DNA of 64,000 nt from Streptomyces sp. CB02959 (GTDB lineage: Bacteria > Actinomycetota > Actinomycetes > Streptomycetales > Streptomycetaceae). The DNA is taken from assembly GCF_002803155.1 (NCBI RefSeq), contig NZ_NNBP01000016.1, forward strand, positions 124,001 to 188,000, in the 5' to 3' direction. Positions 21,568 to 30,017 of this stretch are shown one piece after another (within the stretch, counting starts at the first letter, position 1; each line of letters starts with the position of its first letter). Position numbers and translations under genes: made by a program. The notes beneath the pieces were generated by a model. That model did no database searches. It saw nothing but the letters and a program-made list of their open reading frames with translations, and was not told the origin of the DNA.

Positions 21568-22743
21568 ATGCCCCCCATCACCTTCCGCATCGCGATCATC
21601 GGGGCCGGCCCCGGCGGGCTGGTCTGCGCCCGGGTGCTCCAGCGGTACGGGGTGCCGGTGACCGTCTTCGAGCGGGACCTCGGCCCGGTGGGTGCCGGTC
21701 CCGACGGGCCCCTGGAACTGCGCGCGGCGACCGGGCGGGCGGCGCTGCGGTCGGCTGGTCTGGAGAAGGCGTTCCGCGCCGCGTCCCGGCCCGCCGGCCA
21801 GGAGGTCCGGCTGCTCGACCGCACCGGCGCGGTGCTCCACCAGGACGTCCCCGAGCCCGGCCGGGCCGCCGAGCGCCCCGAGATCGACCGGCGCGAGCTG
21901 CGCCGCCTGCTGGTGGACTCGCTCGCGCCCGGCACCGTCCGGTGGGGCAGCTACCTGCGGACGCTGCACCCGCGCGGCGGCGGCCGCCACCAGGCCGTCT
22001 TCGACGACGGCACGACCGCCACCTTCGACCTGGTCATCGGCGCCGACGGCACCTGGTCCCGGGTCCGGCCGCTGCTGTCCGAGGGGACGCCGCACTACTC
22101 CGGTGTGACCTTCGTCGAGACCGGCCTCGACGACGTCGACACCCGGCACCCGGAGATCGCCCGGCTGGTCGGCCGCGGCACCATGACGGCGCTGTCCGGG
22201 GGCCAGGGACTGCTCGCCCGGCGCGACGGCCGCGGCCGGATCCGGGTCTACGCGGCCTTCCGGGGCTCCGAGGACTGGGCGCGGGCGGCGGGGGTGAGCA
22301 CCGCGGACACCGAGGCGGTCCGGGCCGCCCTGCTGGCCGGGTTCGACGGCTGGCACGACCGGCTGCTGGCGCTGCTCCGCGACAGCGACGAGGGGTTCGC
22401 CAACCGTCCGCTGTTCGCGCTGCCGGTGCCGCACACCTGGCCGCACACCCCGGGCCTGACGCTGCTGGGCGACGCCGCGCACGTGATGACGCCGCTCTCG
22501 GGCCCGGGCGCCGACCTGGCCCTCCAGGACGGCTGCGAACTCGCCCAGCACCTCGCCGAGGCGCACACCTGGCAGACCGACCCGGACCAGGCGGTCCGGG
22601 TGTACGAGGCGGCGCTCTTCCCCCGCTCGACCACGGCCGCCGCGGCGGCCGCCCGCGACCTGGACGCCGCCCTCGCCCCGGACGCCGCGCGCACCCGCCA
22701 CCGCCTGCCCGGCCGCCGGCAGCTGCACCCGCACCGGCCCTGA
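21568..22743 (+). CDS. FAD-dependent monooxygenase (PHBH/TetX-like fold)
   Basis: A 391-residue flavoprotein. GAGPGGLVCARVLQRYG (about 11-27) is the FAD dinucleotide motif. DLVIGADGTWSRVR (about 154-167) is the DG fingerprint, and GDAAHVMTPLSGPGADLALQD (in part, about 308-328) is the second FAD motif. These are the class A hydroxylase signatures, closest in style to TetX-type proteins. The substrate is unknown; a drug-modifying or natural-product role is possible. GAGGAG precedes the ATG. The downstream VOC gene is 128 nt away on the same strand. Confidence 0.88.
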   Translation: MPPITFRIAIIGAGPGGLVCARVLQRYGVPVTVFERDLGPVGAGPDGPLELRAATGRAALRSAGLEKAFRAASRPAGQEVRLLDRTGAVLHQDVPEPGRAAERPEIDRRELRRLLVDSLAPGTVRWGSYLRTLHPRGGGRHQAVFDDGTTATFDLVIGADGTWSRVRPLLSEGTPHYSGVTFVETGLDDVDTRHPEIARLVGRGTMTALSGGQGLLARRDGRGRIRVYAAFRGSEDWARAAGVSTADTEAVRAALLAGFDGWHDRLLALLRDSDEGFANRPLFALPVPHTWPHTPGLTLLGDAAHVMTPLSGPGADLALQDGCELAQHLAEAHTWQTDPDQAVRVYEAALFPRSTTAAAAAARDLDAALAPDAARTRHRLPGRRQLHPHRP

Positions 22744-22871
22744 CCCCGCCCGCCGCGCCGGGTTGCGGGCCGGTACCGCCCGTCGGACGATCGGCAGCAC
22801 GGGAGAGCCGGGGGCGGGCGCGGTCCGGCGTGCCGCCCGCCCGGCCGTGGCGCCGAGGGACGGAGCAGCGC

Positions 22872-23636
22872 GTGAAGATCACCGAGCCCACGCCCGGTGC
22901 GCCCTGTTGGGTGGAGCTGGGCACCTCGGACGTGGCCGCGGCCGCGGTCTACTACCGCCAGGTCTTCGGCTGGCACGCCGTGACCGACTCGCGGGCCGGG
23001 GCCGGCGGCTACACGGTCTTCTCCGCGGGCGACGCCCAGGTCGCCGCGGCCACCCCGCTGTACGCGCCGGGCCAGCCGACCGCCTGGACCGTCACCTTCG
23101 CCACCGGGGACGCCGAGGCGCTGGCCACCGCCGTGTCCGAGGCCGGCGGCAGCGTACTGGTGGACCCGCGGGACGTCTTCGAGCTGGGCCGGTTCGCGGT
23201 GCTGGCCGATCCGGGGGGCGCCGCCTTCGCGGTCTGGCAGGCCCGGTCCTTCGCCGGCGCGGAGCTGCTGAACGAGCCCGGCGCGCTCGGCTGGGTGGAG
23301 TTGGCCACCGGCGACGCCGAGGCCGCGGTGGCCTTCTACTCCCGGATCTTCGGATGGACCGTCAGGGCCCACGGCACGTACACCCAGTGGGGGATCGGCG
23401 GCGCCGACTTCGGCGGGATGAGCACCGTGGAGGCGCGCGACCGGGAGGACGTCCGGCCGCACTGGCTGCCGTACTTCGCGGTCGAGTCCGTCGACGCCAC
23501 CGCGGCGCGGGCCGCCGATTCCGGGGGGATGCTGCTGATGGCGCCGACGGACGTCCCGGACGGGCCGCGGATCGCGATGGTGCGTGATCCGCAGGGCGCG
23601 GTCTTCGGCATCCACCAGGCGGGTACGGAAGGCTGA
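22872..23636 (+). CDS. Two-domain VOC (glyoxalase-fold) protein
   Basis: A 254-residue protein made of two vicinal-oxygen-chelate modules, opening PCWVELGTSDVAAAAVYYRQVFGW (quoted in part) and, near residue 134, LGWVELATGDAEAAVAFYSRIFGW (in part). Streptomyces carries many of these, related to the mycobacterial CFP30B/32 group. Function is uncharacterised; metal-dependent chemistry or binding of a small toxic molecule is the usual guess. The start is GTG at 22872 with GGAG upstream. A paralogue with the same architecture is at 37896-38696. Confidence 0.85.
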   Translation: MKITEPTPGAPCWVELGTSDVAAAAVYYRQVFGWHAVTDSRAGAGGYTVFSAGDAQVAAATPLYAPGQPTAWTVTFATGDAEALATAVSEAGGSVLVDPRDVFELGRFAVLADPGGAAFAVWQARSFAGAELLNEPGALGWVELATGDAEAAVAFYSRIFGWTVRAHGTYTQWGIGGADFGGMSTVEARDREDVRPHWLPYFAVESVDATAARAADSGGMLLMAPTDVPDGPRIAMVRDPQGAVFGIHQAGTEG

Positions 23637-23824
23637 GCGCGCGCACCGGCGCGCCGGGGGACGGGTGATTTCCTTCGCCCACCGGCCCCACACGGCGTCA
23701 CACGATCGGCCCCGCAGTCGTCGTTTCACCACACCGCATGGGTCATTTGCGCGTAATGTCCGCAACGCACCGATGGGTGGCATTGTGCGGCAAGGCATCG
23801 CGCGTCAAGAACAGGAGACCCCCT

Positions 23825-24283
23825 ATGTCCACGACCGACGTCCTCGTGGCCCGAGGCAAGAAGCTCGCAGCGGGTGCGGGCGCACTGACCACGGCTGTCG
23901 CCCTGGGGGCGACGCTGCTCGTAGCGGCTCCGGCCCAGGCGGACCCCCAGCCCCGGCCGCAGTCGCAGTCCGGCACCGAGAAGCTGACCGGTCCGGGCAC
24001 CGCGTACGGCACCGTCACCGCCGCCCGCGGGATGAACGAGCGCCAGTACCCGAGCACGGACTCCGCGTCGAAGGGTGATCTCCGCAACGGCGCCCGGCTC
24101 TACCTGGTCTGCAAGGTCCGCGCCCAGAACATCCGCGGCAACGACCTCTGGTACCTGGTCCGCGGCAGCCGGCGGACCTGGATCTCGGCCAAGCACGTGA
24201 CGAACACCGGCTTCGTCAAGTACTGCAAGGACGGGCTCCGCGACCGATCCCAGACGCACGACTCCGCCAAGCACGAGGGCTGA
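23825..24283 (+). CDS. Secreted SH3-like domain protein
   Basis: A 152-residue exported protein. The signal peptide is about residues 1-39 (positive KK, hydrophobic LTTAVALGATLLVAAPAQA with an AQA cleavage site). An SH3b-like domain follows (YGTVTAARGMNERQYPSTDS, then GARLYLVCKV and DLWYLVRG). Two Cys could form a disulphide. Such small proteins probably bind the cell wall. The start at 23825 has AGGAGA upstream; an in-frame ATG at 23738 would add 29 residues before the signal peptide and is unlikely. Confidence 0.85.
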   Translation: MSTTDVLVARGKKLAAGAGALTTAVALGATLLVAAPAQADPQPRPQSQSGTEKLTGPGTAYGTVTAARGMNERQYPSTDSASKGDLRNGARLYLVCKVRAQNIRGNDLWYLVRGSRRTWISAKHVTNTGFVKYCKDGLRDRSQTHDSAKHEG

Positions 24284-24306
24284 GGCCGCCCGCGTCGCCC
24301 CAGTCC

Positions 24307-24358
24307 CGCGACGGGCCCGGCACGGCACCCCGCCAGGGGCCGCGTCGGGCCCGTCGCG
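24307..24358. terminator. Hairpin terminator after the SH3-like gene
   Basis: CGCGACGGGCCCG (24307-24319) and CGGGCCCGTCGCG (24346-24358) are perfect 13-bp arms with a 26-nt loop, starting 24 nt after the stop codon. Confidence 0.7.
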
Positions 24359-24395
24359 CTCCCGCGCAAGGCCGGTCGCCACCCTTCCGAATTAC

Positions 24396-24409
24396 TGGAA
24401 CGCGTTCTA
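24396..24409. promoter_or_regulatory. KstR-type operator upstream of the acyl-CoA dehydrogenase
   Basis: The 14-mer TGGAACGCGTTCTA fits the KstR consensus TNNAACNNGTTNNA at every fixed position, and its core GAACGCGTTC is palindromic. KstR is the TetR-type repressor of cholesterol catabolism in mycobacteria and rhodococci. The site lies 93 nt upstream of the FadE26/ChsE4-like gene. Confidence 0.65.
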
Positions 24410-24502
24410 CTGTGCCCCCGACCCCGGAAACCGACGGGCCGTCAGCACTCCGGGCGGCCACCGGCGACGGGACGACCCGACCGGACGACTGGTGGAGGGG
24501 CC

Positions 24503-25693
24503 GTGCACCTGGACTACACCCCGGAACAGCAGCGGCTGCGCGCCGAACTGCGGACGTACTTCGCCGCGCTGGTACCGGACAACGCCTATGCCCGGTACGC
24601 CGATCCGGCCGCCCAGAAGCGCTTCTACCGCGACACGGTGCGGCGGCTCGGAACCGACGGCTGGCTGGGCGTCGGCTGGCCCGCGGAGTACGGCGGGCGC
24701 GGGATGACGCCCATGGAGCAGTTCATCTTCTTCGACGAGGCGGCCCAGGCCGGGGTCCCGCTGCCGCTGATGGCGCTGAACACCGTCGGCCCCACCCTCA
24801 TGCGGTTCGGCACCGACGAGCAGAAGGCGTACTTCCTGCCCCGGATCCTCTCCGGCGAACTCGACTTCGCGATCGGCTACAGCGAACCGGACGCCGGCAC
24901 CGACCTCGCGGCCCTGAAGACCCGCGCGGTGCGCGAAGGCGACGAGGAGACCGGCCACTACGTCGTCAACGGCCAGAAGATCTGGACCACCAACGGCGAC
25001 ACCGCCGACTGGGTCTGGCTGGCGGTCCGCACCGACCCGCAGGCCCCGCCCCACAAGGGCATCACCATGCTCCTGGTCCCCACCAGCGACCCCGGCTACT
25101 CCTGCACCCTGATCAACACCCTCGCCTCGCACGACACCACCGCCAGCTACTACGAGAACATCACCGTCCCCGCCACCCGCCGCGTCGGCCAGGAGAACCA
25201 GGGCTGGCGGATCATCACCAACCAGCTCAACCACGAACGGGTCACCCTCGCCGCACACGGCACCATGGCCGTCCGCGCCCTCCACGACGTCCAACGCTGG
25301 GCCGCCGGCACCAAGCTCGCCGACGGCCGCCGGGTCATCGACCTGGGCTGGGTACGCGGGCGACTGGCCCGCACCCACACCAGGCTGGAGGCCATGAAAC
25401 TCCTCAACTGGCGGATGGTCGACGCGCTCCAACAGGGCACGCTCACCCCCCAGGACGCCTCCGCGGTCAAGGTCTACGGCTCCGAGGCCCGCCGGGACGC
25501 CTACGCCTGGCTGATGGAGGTGGCCGGCGCGGCCGGACCGCTCACGGAGGGCTCGGCGGGCGCGGTCCTCCACGGCGAACTGGAACGCGGCTACCGCTCC
25601 GCGGTCATCTTCACCTTCGGCGGCGGCAACAACGAGATCCAGCGCGAGATCATCTCGTGGATCGGCCTCGGCATGCCCCGGGTGCGGCGCTGA
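24503..25693 (+). CDS. Acyl-CoA dehydrogenase, FadE26/ChsE4-like
   Basis: A 396-residue flavoenzyme that should oxidise an acyl-CoA to the 2-enoyl-CoA. Family marks are GYSEPDAGTDLAALKT, VVNGQKIWTTN, NQLNHERV and the closing FGGGNNEIQREII. The pattern from the opening LDYTPEQQRLRAELRTYFA to the end follows mycobacterial FadE26 (ChsE4) and FadE17 more than short-chain FadEs. ChsE4 works as a heterotetramer with ChsE5 (FadE27) on sterol side chains, and no partner gene is in this window. The start is GTG at 24503 behind GGAGGGG. A KstR-type site upstream supports a steroid or branched-lipid role. Confidence 0.87.
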   Translation: MHLDYTPEQQRLRAELRTYFAALVPDNAYARYADPAAQKRFYRDTVRRLGTDGWLGVGWPAEYGGRGMTPMEQFIFFDEAAQAGVPLPLMALNTVGPTLMRFGTDEQKAYFLPRILSGELDFAIGYSEPDAGTDLAALKTRAVREGDEETGHYVVNGQKIWTTNGDTADWVWLAVRTDPQAPPHKGITMLLVPTSDPGYSCTLINTLASHDTTASYYENITVPATRRVGQENQGWRIITNQLNHERVTLAAHGTMAVRALHDVQRWAAGTKLADGRRVIDLGWVRGRLARTHTRLEAMKLLNWRMVDALQQGTLTPQDASAVKVYGSEARRDAYAWLMEVAGAAGPLTEGSAGAVLHGELERGYRSAVIFTFGGGNNEIQREIISWIGLGMPRVRR

Positions 25694-25817
25694 GCCGGTG
25701 CGACCACGCACCCCCGTCGGCACCCCGGCGGGACGGCCTCCGCCGCCCCGTCGGGCCCGGCCCGCCCGGCCCCGCCCTGCCGCCGAGCCGTCCGGCGCGG
25801 TGGCCGAAGATGGACGC

Positions 25818-26351
25818 ATGGCAGCAGAAGCAGGCGAGATCGCACTGAGCACACAGGATCTCCGTGAGGTCACCGGGTTCGCCGCCGCGTGTGCGGAGGC
25901 GGTGGTCGGGACGTTCGAGGCCGACCGGCCGGACGACCCGCGGCCTCGTGACGCGCTGGGTGCCGCCTGGGAGTTCGCCCGCGGTGGTGAGCGGGGGAAG
26001 GGACTGCGCGACACGGCGTGGGCGGCGCTCAAGGCAGCCAAGGCCGTGGAGACCGCGGCCGCTCGCGAGGCGGCGTGGGCGGCGATGTCGGCGGCCGGCG
26101 CCGCCTACCTGCATCCGCTGGCCAAGGCCACCCAGGTCAAGCACATTCTCGGGGCGGGCGCCCACGCGGCCCGGGCGGCCGAGCTCGTCGCCGGTGACGA
26201 CCGGACCGTCGGCGCCGCACACATCGGGCAGGTGGCGCTGCGCGCGACACCGGCCGTCGTCGACGTGCTCAACCGCTTCCCGGCGGCTCCGGACGGCGGC
26301 GGACGGGTGGGCGAGCTGATCCGGATGCTGGACGCCGCCCTCCGCCACTGA
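25818..26351 (+). CDS. Putative immunity protein (Imm5-like helical family)
   Basis: A 177-residue Ala-rich all-helical protein: LREVTGFAAACAEAVVGTFE, then DDPRPRDALGAAWEFARGG, then AAYLHPLAKATQVKHILGAG. These are the marks of the Streptomyces family annotated as putative immunity proteins. No toxin, WXG100 or polymorphic-toxin gene lies next to it, so the name is family-based and the function here is open. It starts at 25818 with a weak ribosome-binding site. Confidence 0.72.
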   Translation: MAAEAGEIALSTQDLREVTGFAAACAEAVVGTFEADRPDDPRPRDALGAAWEFARGGERGKGLRDTAWAALKAAKAVETAAAREAAWAAMSAAGAAYLHPLAKATQVKHILGAGAHAARAAELVAGDDRTVGAAHIGQVALRATPAVVDVLNRFPAAPDGGGRVGELIRMLDAALRH

Positions 26352-26495
26352 TCCCGTCCGAGCGGCGGTGGCGCGGCGCGGACCCGGCGCCCGGACGGGG
26401 ACCTTCAAGCTCCGCGACTCCGCCGCCATACTGGACGGGCACGGCACACAGGGGGATCCACGCGGCTGAACGCGGGAGCGGGGGCGGCGACAGGG

Positions 26496-28481
26496 ATGGC
26501 GGAGCACAGGCTGATCCAGGGGCGTTACCGCCTGCTCGAAACCATCGGGCGGGGCGGCATGGGAGAGGTGTGGCGGGCCCGGGACGAGGCGCTGGGCCGG
26601 CTGGTCGCGGTCAAGTGCCTCAAGCCCATGGGGCAGCAGCAGGAGCCGGGGTTCCTACGGGTGCTGCGGGAGCGGTTCCGCCGGGAGGCCCGGGTGGCCG
26701 CGGCGCTCCAGCACCGCGGGATCACCGTGGTGCACGACTTCGGGGAGGACCGCGGCATCCTCTTCATCGTCATGGAGCTGCTGAACGGCCGTAACCTCAG
26801 TCAACTGCTGGACGACAACCGGCGCCAGCCGCTACCCGTCCCGGACGTCATCGAGGTCGCCGAGCAGATCGCCGCGGCCCTCGCCTACACCCACGAACAG
26901 GCCGTGGTGCACCGTGATCTGAAGCCGGCCAACATCGTCAGGACCACCGACGGCACGGTCAAGATCTGCGACTTCGGCATCGCCCGCCTCGGCCACGACA
27001 TCGGCTTCACCGCCCGGCTCACCGGCACCGGCATCGCCATGGGCAGCCCGCACTACATGTCGCCCGAGCAGATCGGCGGCGGCATCGTCGACCACCGCAG
27101 CGACCTGTACTCCCTGGGCTGCGTGCTCTACGAGGTCGCCACCGGCGCCCCGCCGTTCGCCCAGGGCGACGCCTGGGCGGTCCTGGTCGGCCACCGCGAC
27201 ACCGTCCCGGACCCGCCCCGGGCGATCCGCCCCGACCTGCCCGAGGCGTACGAGCGGATCGTCCTGGACCTGCTCGCCAAGGACCCGGACGACCGGCCGC
27301 GGGACGCCGACGAACTGGCCAAACGGCTCGCCGACGCCCGGCACCGCCGCACCCGGGGCACCGGCCCGGCGCCGGACGACCTGACGGTGCCCACCCCGCG
27401 GCTGCCCTCGTGGACCCGCGGTATCACCGCCGGTGCCCCGGCCGTCGGCACCCGGCCGCCCCGTCGCACCTCGGCGGACCGAGCCGTCGCGGTCCTCACC
27501 GACGTCTGGACCGGCGTCGGCGACCCGCTGCGCGGCGAGGCGTCGCCGGCCCTCGGCCTCGACCGGGCGGCGCCGCCCGGCGACCACCACGCCCTGCTCG
27601 GCACGCTCGCCGGACGGCTGGCGAACGCCCACGCACTGACCCGGGACGGCCGGCACTTCGAGGCCCAGGAACTCCTCACGGAGGTGCTGGCCGGCCGGGA
27701 GCGGCTGCTCGGCCCCGACCACCCCGACACGCTCGGCTGCCGCCACCACCTCGCCGTCGGGCTCGGCCGGCTGGGCCGCCTGGAGGAGTGCCGGACCACG
27801 GTCCGCGAGGTCGCCGAGGCGCGCGCCCGGGTGCTCGGCCTCCACCATCCCGACACCCTCGCCACCCGCTGGCAACACGCCTTCGTGTCCGGGCAGTTGG
27901 GGAGGTGGCCGGAGGCGTTGGCGGCGTATCAGGGGGTGGCCGCGGGGCGCGCCGCGGCGCTCGGCCCGGACCACCCGGACACCCTCGCCGCCCGCTACGA
28001 GACCGGGGTCGCGCTGGGCCGGCTGGGCCGCAGCGCGGAGGCGCTGGCCCACTACCGCGACCTGGTGGCGGCCCGCACCCGCGCGCAGGGCCCCGACGAC
28101 CCCGAGACCCTGCGCGCCCGGCACGGCCTGGGCGTCCACTACGGCCGCCTGGACCGCTGGCCGGAGGCGCTCACCGAGGCCCGCGGGATCGCCGCGGCCC
28201 GGACCCGGGTGCTCGGCGCGGACCACCCGGACACCCTGGCCAGCCGCCGGGAGGTCGCCGTGGCGCTGGGCCGGCTCGGCCGCTGGGCCGAGGCGCTGGA
28301 CGCCTACCGCGAGGTCGCCGACGCCCGCGAACGGACCCTGGGCGCGGCCCACCTCGACGCGCTGGCCAGCCGCGGCGAACAGGCCCAGTGCCTGGCGCGG
28401 CTGGGGCGGACGGACGAGGCGGACGCCCTCCACCACCGGGTCGCGGCGCTGCGCAGGGAGCGCGCCGGACACCGGCGGTAG
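26496..28481 (+). CDS. Ser/Thr protein kinase fused to six TPR-like repeats
   Basis: A 661-residue soluble kinase. The catalytic domain is about residues 8-275: GRGGMGEV loop, VAVKCLK Lys, HRDLKPAN, DFGIARLG and SPEQIGGG are all intact. No membrane helix is visible. From about 400 there are six repeats of about 42 residues, each with a version of LGxDHPDTLAxR, the tetratricopeptide type seen in kinesin-light-chain-like bacterial proteins. The repeats should bind partners or substrates. It is a single gene, ending in a terminator shared with the convergent GH27 gene. Confidence 0.92.
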   Translation: MAEHRLIQGRYRLLETIGRGGMGEVWRARDEALGRLVAVKCLKPMGQQQEPGFLRVLRERFRREARVAAALQHRGITVVHDFGEDRGILFIVMELLNGRNLSQLLDDNRRQPLPVPDVIEVAEQIAAALAYTHEQAVVHRDLKPANIVRTTDGTVKICDFGIARLGHDIGFTARLTGTGIAMGSPHYMSPEQIGGGIVDHRSDLYSLGCVLYEVATGAPPFAQGDAWAVLVGHRDTVPDPPRAIRPDLPEAYERIVLDLLAKDPDDRPRDADELAKRLADARHRRTRGTGPAPDDLTVPTPRLPSWTRGITAGAPAVGTRPPRRTSADRAVAVLTDVWTGVGDPLRGEASPALGLDRAAPPGDHHALLGTLAGRLANAHALTRDGRHFEAQELLTEVLAGRERLLGPDHPDTLGCRHHLAVGLGRLGRLEECRTTVREVAEARARVLGLHHPDTLATRWQHAFVSGQLGRWPEALAAYQGVAAGRAAALGPDHPDTLAARYETGVALGRLGRSAEALAHYRDLVAARTRAQGPDDPETLRARHGLGVHYGRLDRWPEALTEARGIAAARTRVLGADHPDTLASRREVAVALGRLGRWAEALDAYREVADARERTLGAAHLDALASRGEQAQCLARLGRTDEADALHHRVAALRRERAGHRR

Positions 28482-28491
28482 CGGGCGTACG

Positions 28492-28511
28492 GGGCCCGGT
28501 CGGCCGGGCCC
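28492..28511. terminator. Bidirectional terminator between kinase-TPR and GH27 genes
   Basis: GGGCCCGG (28492-28499), loop TCGG, CCGGGCCC (28504-28511): a perfect 8-bp stem between convergent genes. Confidence 0.65.
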
Positions 28512-28517
28512 GGCGGA

Positions 28518-29822
28518 TCAGCGTTCCGCGCGGACCCGGTAAAGCACGGTGGCGTGCGGCGGGACGTTCCGGGCGATGAGGGTCCGGGCGGTCCGCCCGT
28601 TCCGTCCGGTGACCAGGTCGCGCAGCCGGTAGGAGTCCGCCGCCGGCAGCCCGGCCGCGGCCGCCCTGATCGACAGCGTGCGGGCGGTGCTGCCCCCGTT
28701 GAACAGCGCGATCGCCCGGTCGCCGTTCCGCAGCGGCTTGGACAGCACCGCCGCGTCCCCGTCCTGCTGCACGATGTGGCCCTGGACGCCCAGCGGGTCC
28801 TGGTCGACCGCGATCACCTCGCGGTTCCCCAGGATCGACTGCGCCTGCGGGGAGAGCCTGCCGAGGTCCGTGCTGGAGATCAGCGGGGCGGCCATCACCG
28901 CCCACAGCGACATCTGGCTCTGCATCTCGTCCCGGCTCAGACCGGAGTCGCCGACCAGCAGGAAGTCGGGGTCGTTCCAGCGTCCGGGGCGCTGGAGTTC
29001 GGCGAGGTTGGCGTTGTAGCGGAAGTTGCCGGAGATGGACGCCCACTTCGCGGCCGGGGTGCTCTGCTGCACCGCGATGTCCGCCCCGCCGCGCCACAGG
29101 TTGCCCAGTTCCGCGGACCACTTGATGACCCGGTGCCACAGCGCGTCGCCGGAGAACTGGAAGTAGGCGGGCGCGGAGATCGAGAAGGTGATGGGCCGCC
29201 CGGTCGCCCGGAGCGCCCGGCTCTGCTGCGTGTACAGGGCGCGGTACGCCTGCTCCTTGGTCTGCCCCTTGGGGATCGGGACGTTGCAGCCGTCCGCCTT
29301 GAGGTAGTCCACCCCCCAGCTCGCGAAGAGCTTGGCGTCCTGCTCGAAGTGGCCGAGGCTGCCCGGGTACTTTCCGCAGGTCAGTGTGCCGACGTCCTCG
29401 TAGATTCCGAACTTCAGGCCCATCTTGTGGAGTTCCTGCCCGACGTGGGCCATCCCGTGCGGGAACTTCGCCGTGTCGGCGACCAGCTCGCCCTGGGGGC
29501 CGCGCTGCTTGGCCATCCAGCAGTCGTCGATGGTGACGGTGCGGTAGCCCCTGTGCGCCAGTCCGCTGCGGACCAGCGCCCGGGCGTTGTCCAGGACGAC
29601 CTGCTCGTTGAGGCCGCCGCACTGGTAGTACGACCAGTTGTTCCAGCCCATCGGGGGCGTCGGTGCCAGGTTCGGGTACCCGGACTCGTACCGGGCGCCG
29701 GGGGCGGGGGAGGGGGCGGCGGAGGCGGGAGCGGTGGCCGAGAGCAGTCCCGCCGAACAGGCGGTGACGGCGGTGAGTCCGGCGAGGGTGCGGCCGATGC
29801 GGGATACCGACGGATGGGACAC
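28518..29822 (-). CDS. Secreted GH27 alpha-galactosidase
   Basis: A 434-residue exported glycoside hydrolase. The signal peptide covers about 1-36 (ending ATAPASAAP). PTPPMGWNNWSYYQCG opens the GH27 barrel. DYLKADGCNVP (near 170) carries the nucleophile Asp, and RWNDPDFLLVG (near 280) the acid/base Asp. The all-beta C-terminal domain ends at ATVLYRVRAER, with no carbohydrate-binding module. It should release terminal alpha-galactose from plant galactosides. Beta-L-arabinopyranosidase activity is known in the same family and cannot be excluded. The start is GTG at 29822, with GAGGTGA upstream. Confidence 0.93.
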   Translation of the reverse strand: MSHPSVSRIGRTLAGLTAVTACSAGLLSATAPASAAPSPAPGARYESGYPNLAPTPPMGWNNWSYYQCGGLNEQVVLDNARALVRSGLAHRGYRTVTIDDCWMAKQRGPQGELVADTAKFPHGMAHVGQELHKMGLKFGIYEDVGTLTCGKYPGSLGHFEQDAKLFASWGVDYLKADGCNVPIPKGQTKEQAYRALYTQQSRALRATGRPITFSISAPAYFQFSGDALWHRVIKWSAELGNLWRGGADIAVQQSTPAAKWASISGNFRYNANLAELQRPGRWNDPDFLLVGDSGLSRDEMQSQMSLWAVMAAPLISSTDLGRLSPQAQSILGNREVIAVDQDPLGVQGHIVQQDGDAAVLSKPLRNGDRAIALFNGGSTARTLSIRAAAAGLPAADSYRLRDLVTGRNGRTARTLIARNVPPHATVLYRVRAER

Positions 29823-30017
29823 GGGTCACCTCACGTGGTAGGTGGGTCGGCCGGGAAGAACGGCCGACGGGGCGGTTCCAGGGCGCGCAGGGCCGGACGC
29901 TAGAAGGAGGCTGACGACTGGTCAAGAAGCCGCACCGTCCGGAACAAACGATTCATTCCGCTGCCGCCACGCGTTTCCCATCTGGCGACCACCGTCGCCC
30001 CGTGCTACTCAAGGGGC

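Noticed and set aside
29912..29924. TGAC-N5-GTCA upstream of the GH27 gene as a member of the fadD operator family
   Set aside because: Only the four-base half sites match and the flanks differ; one such match may arise by chance in a window this size.
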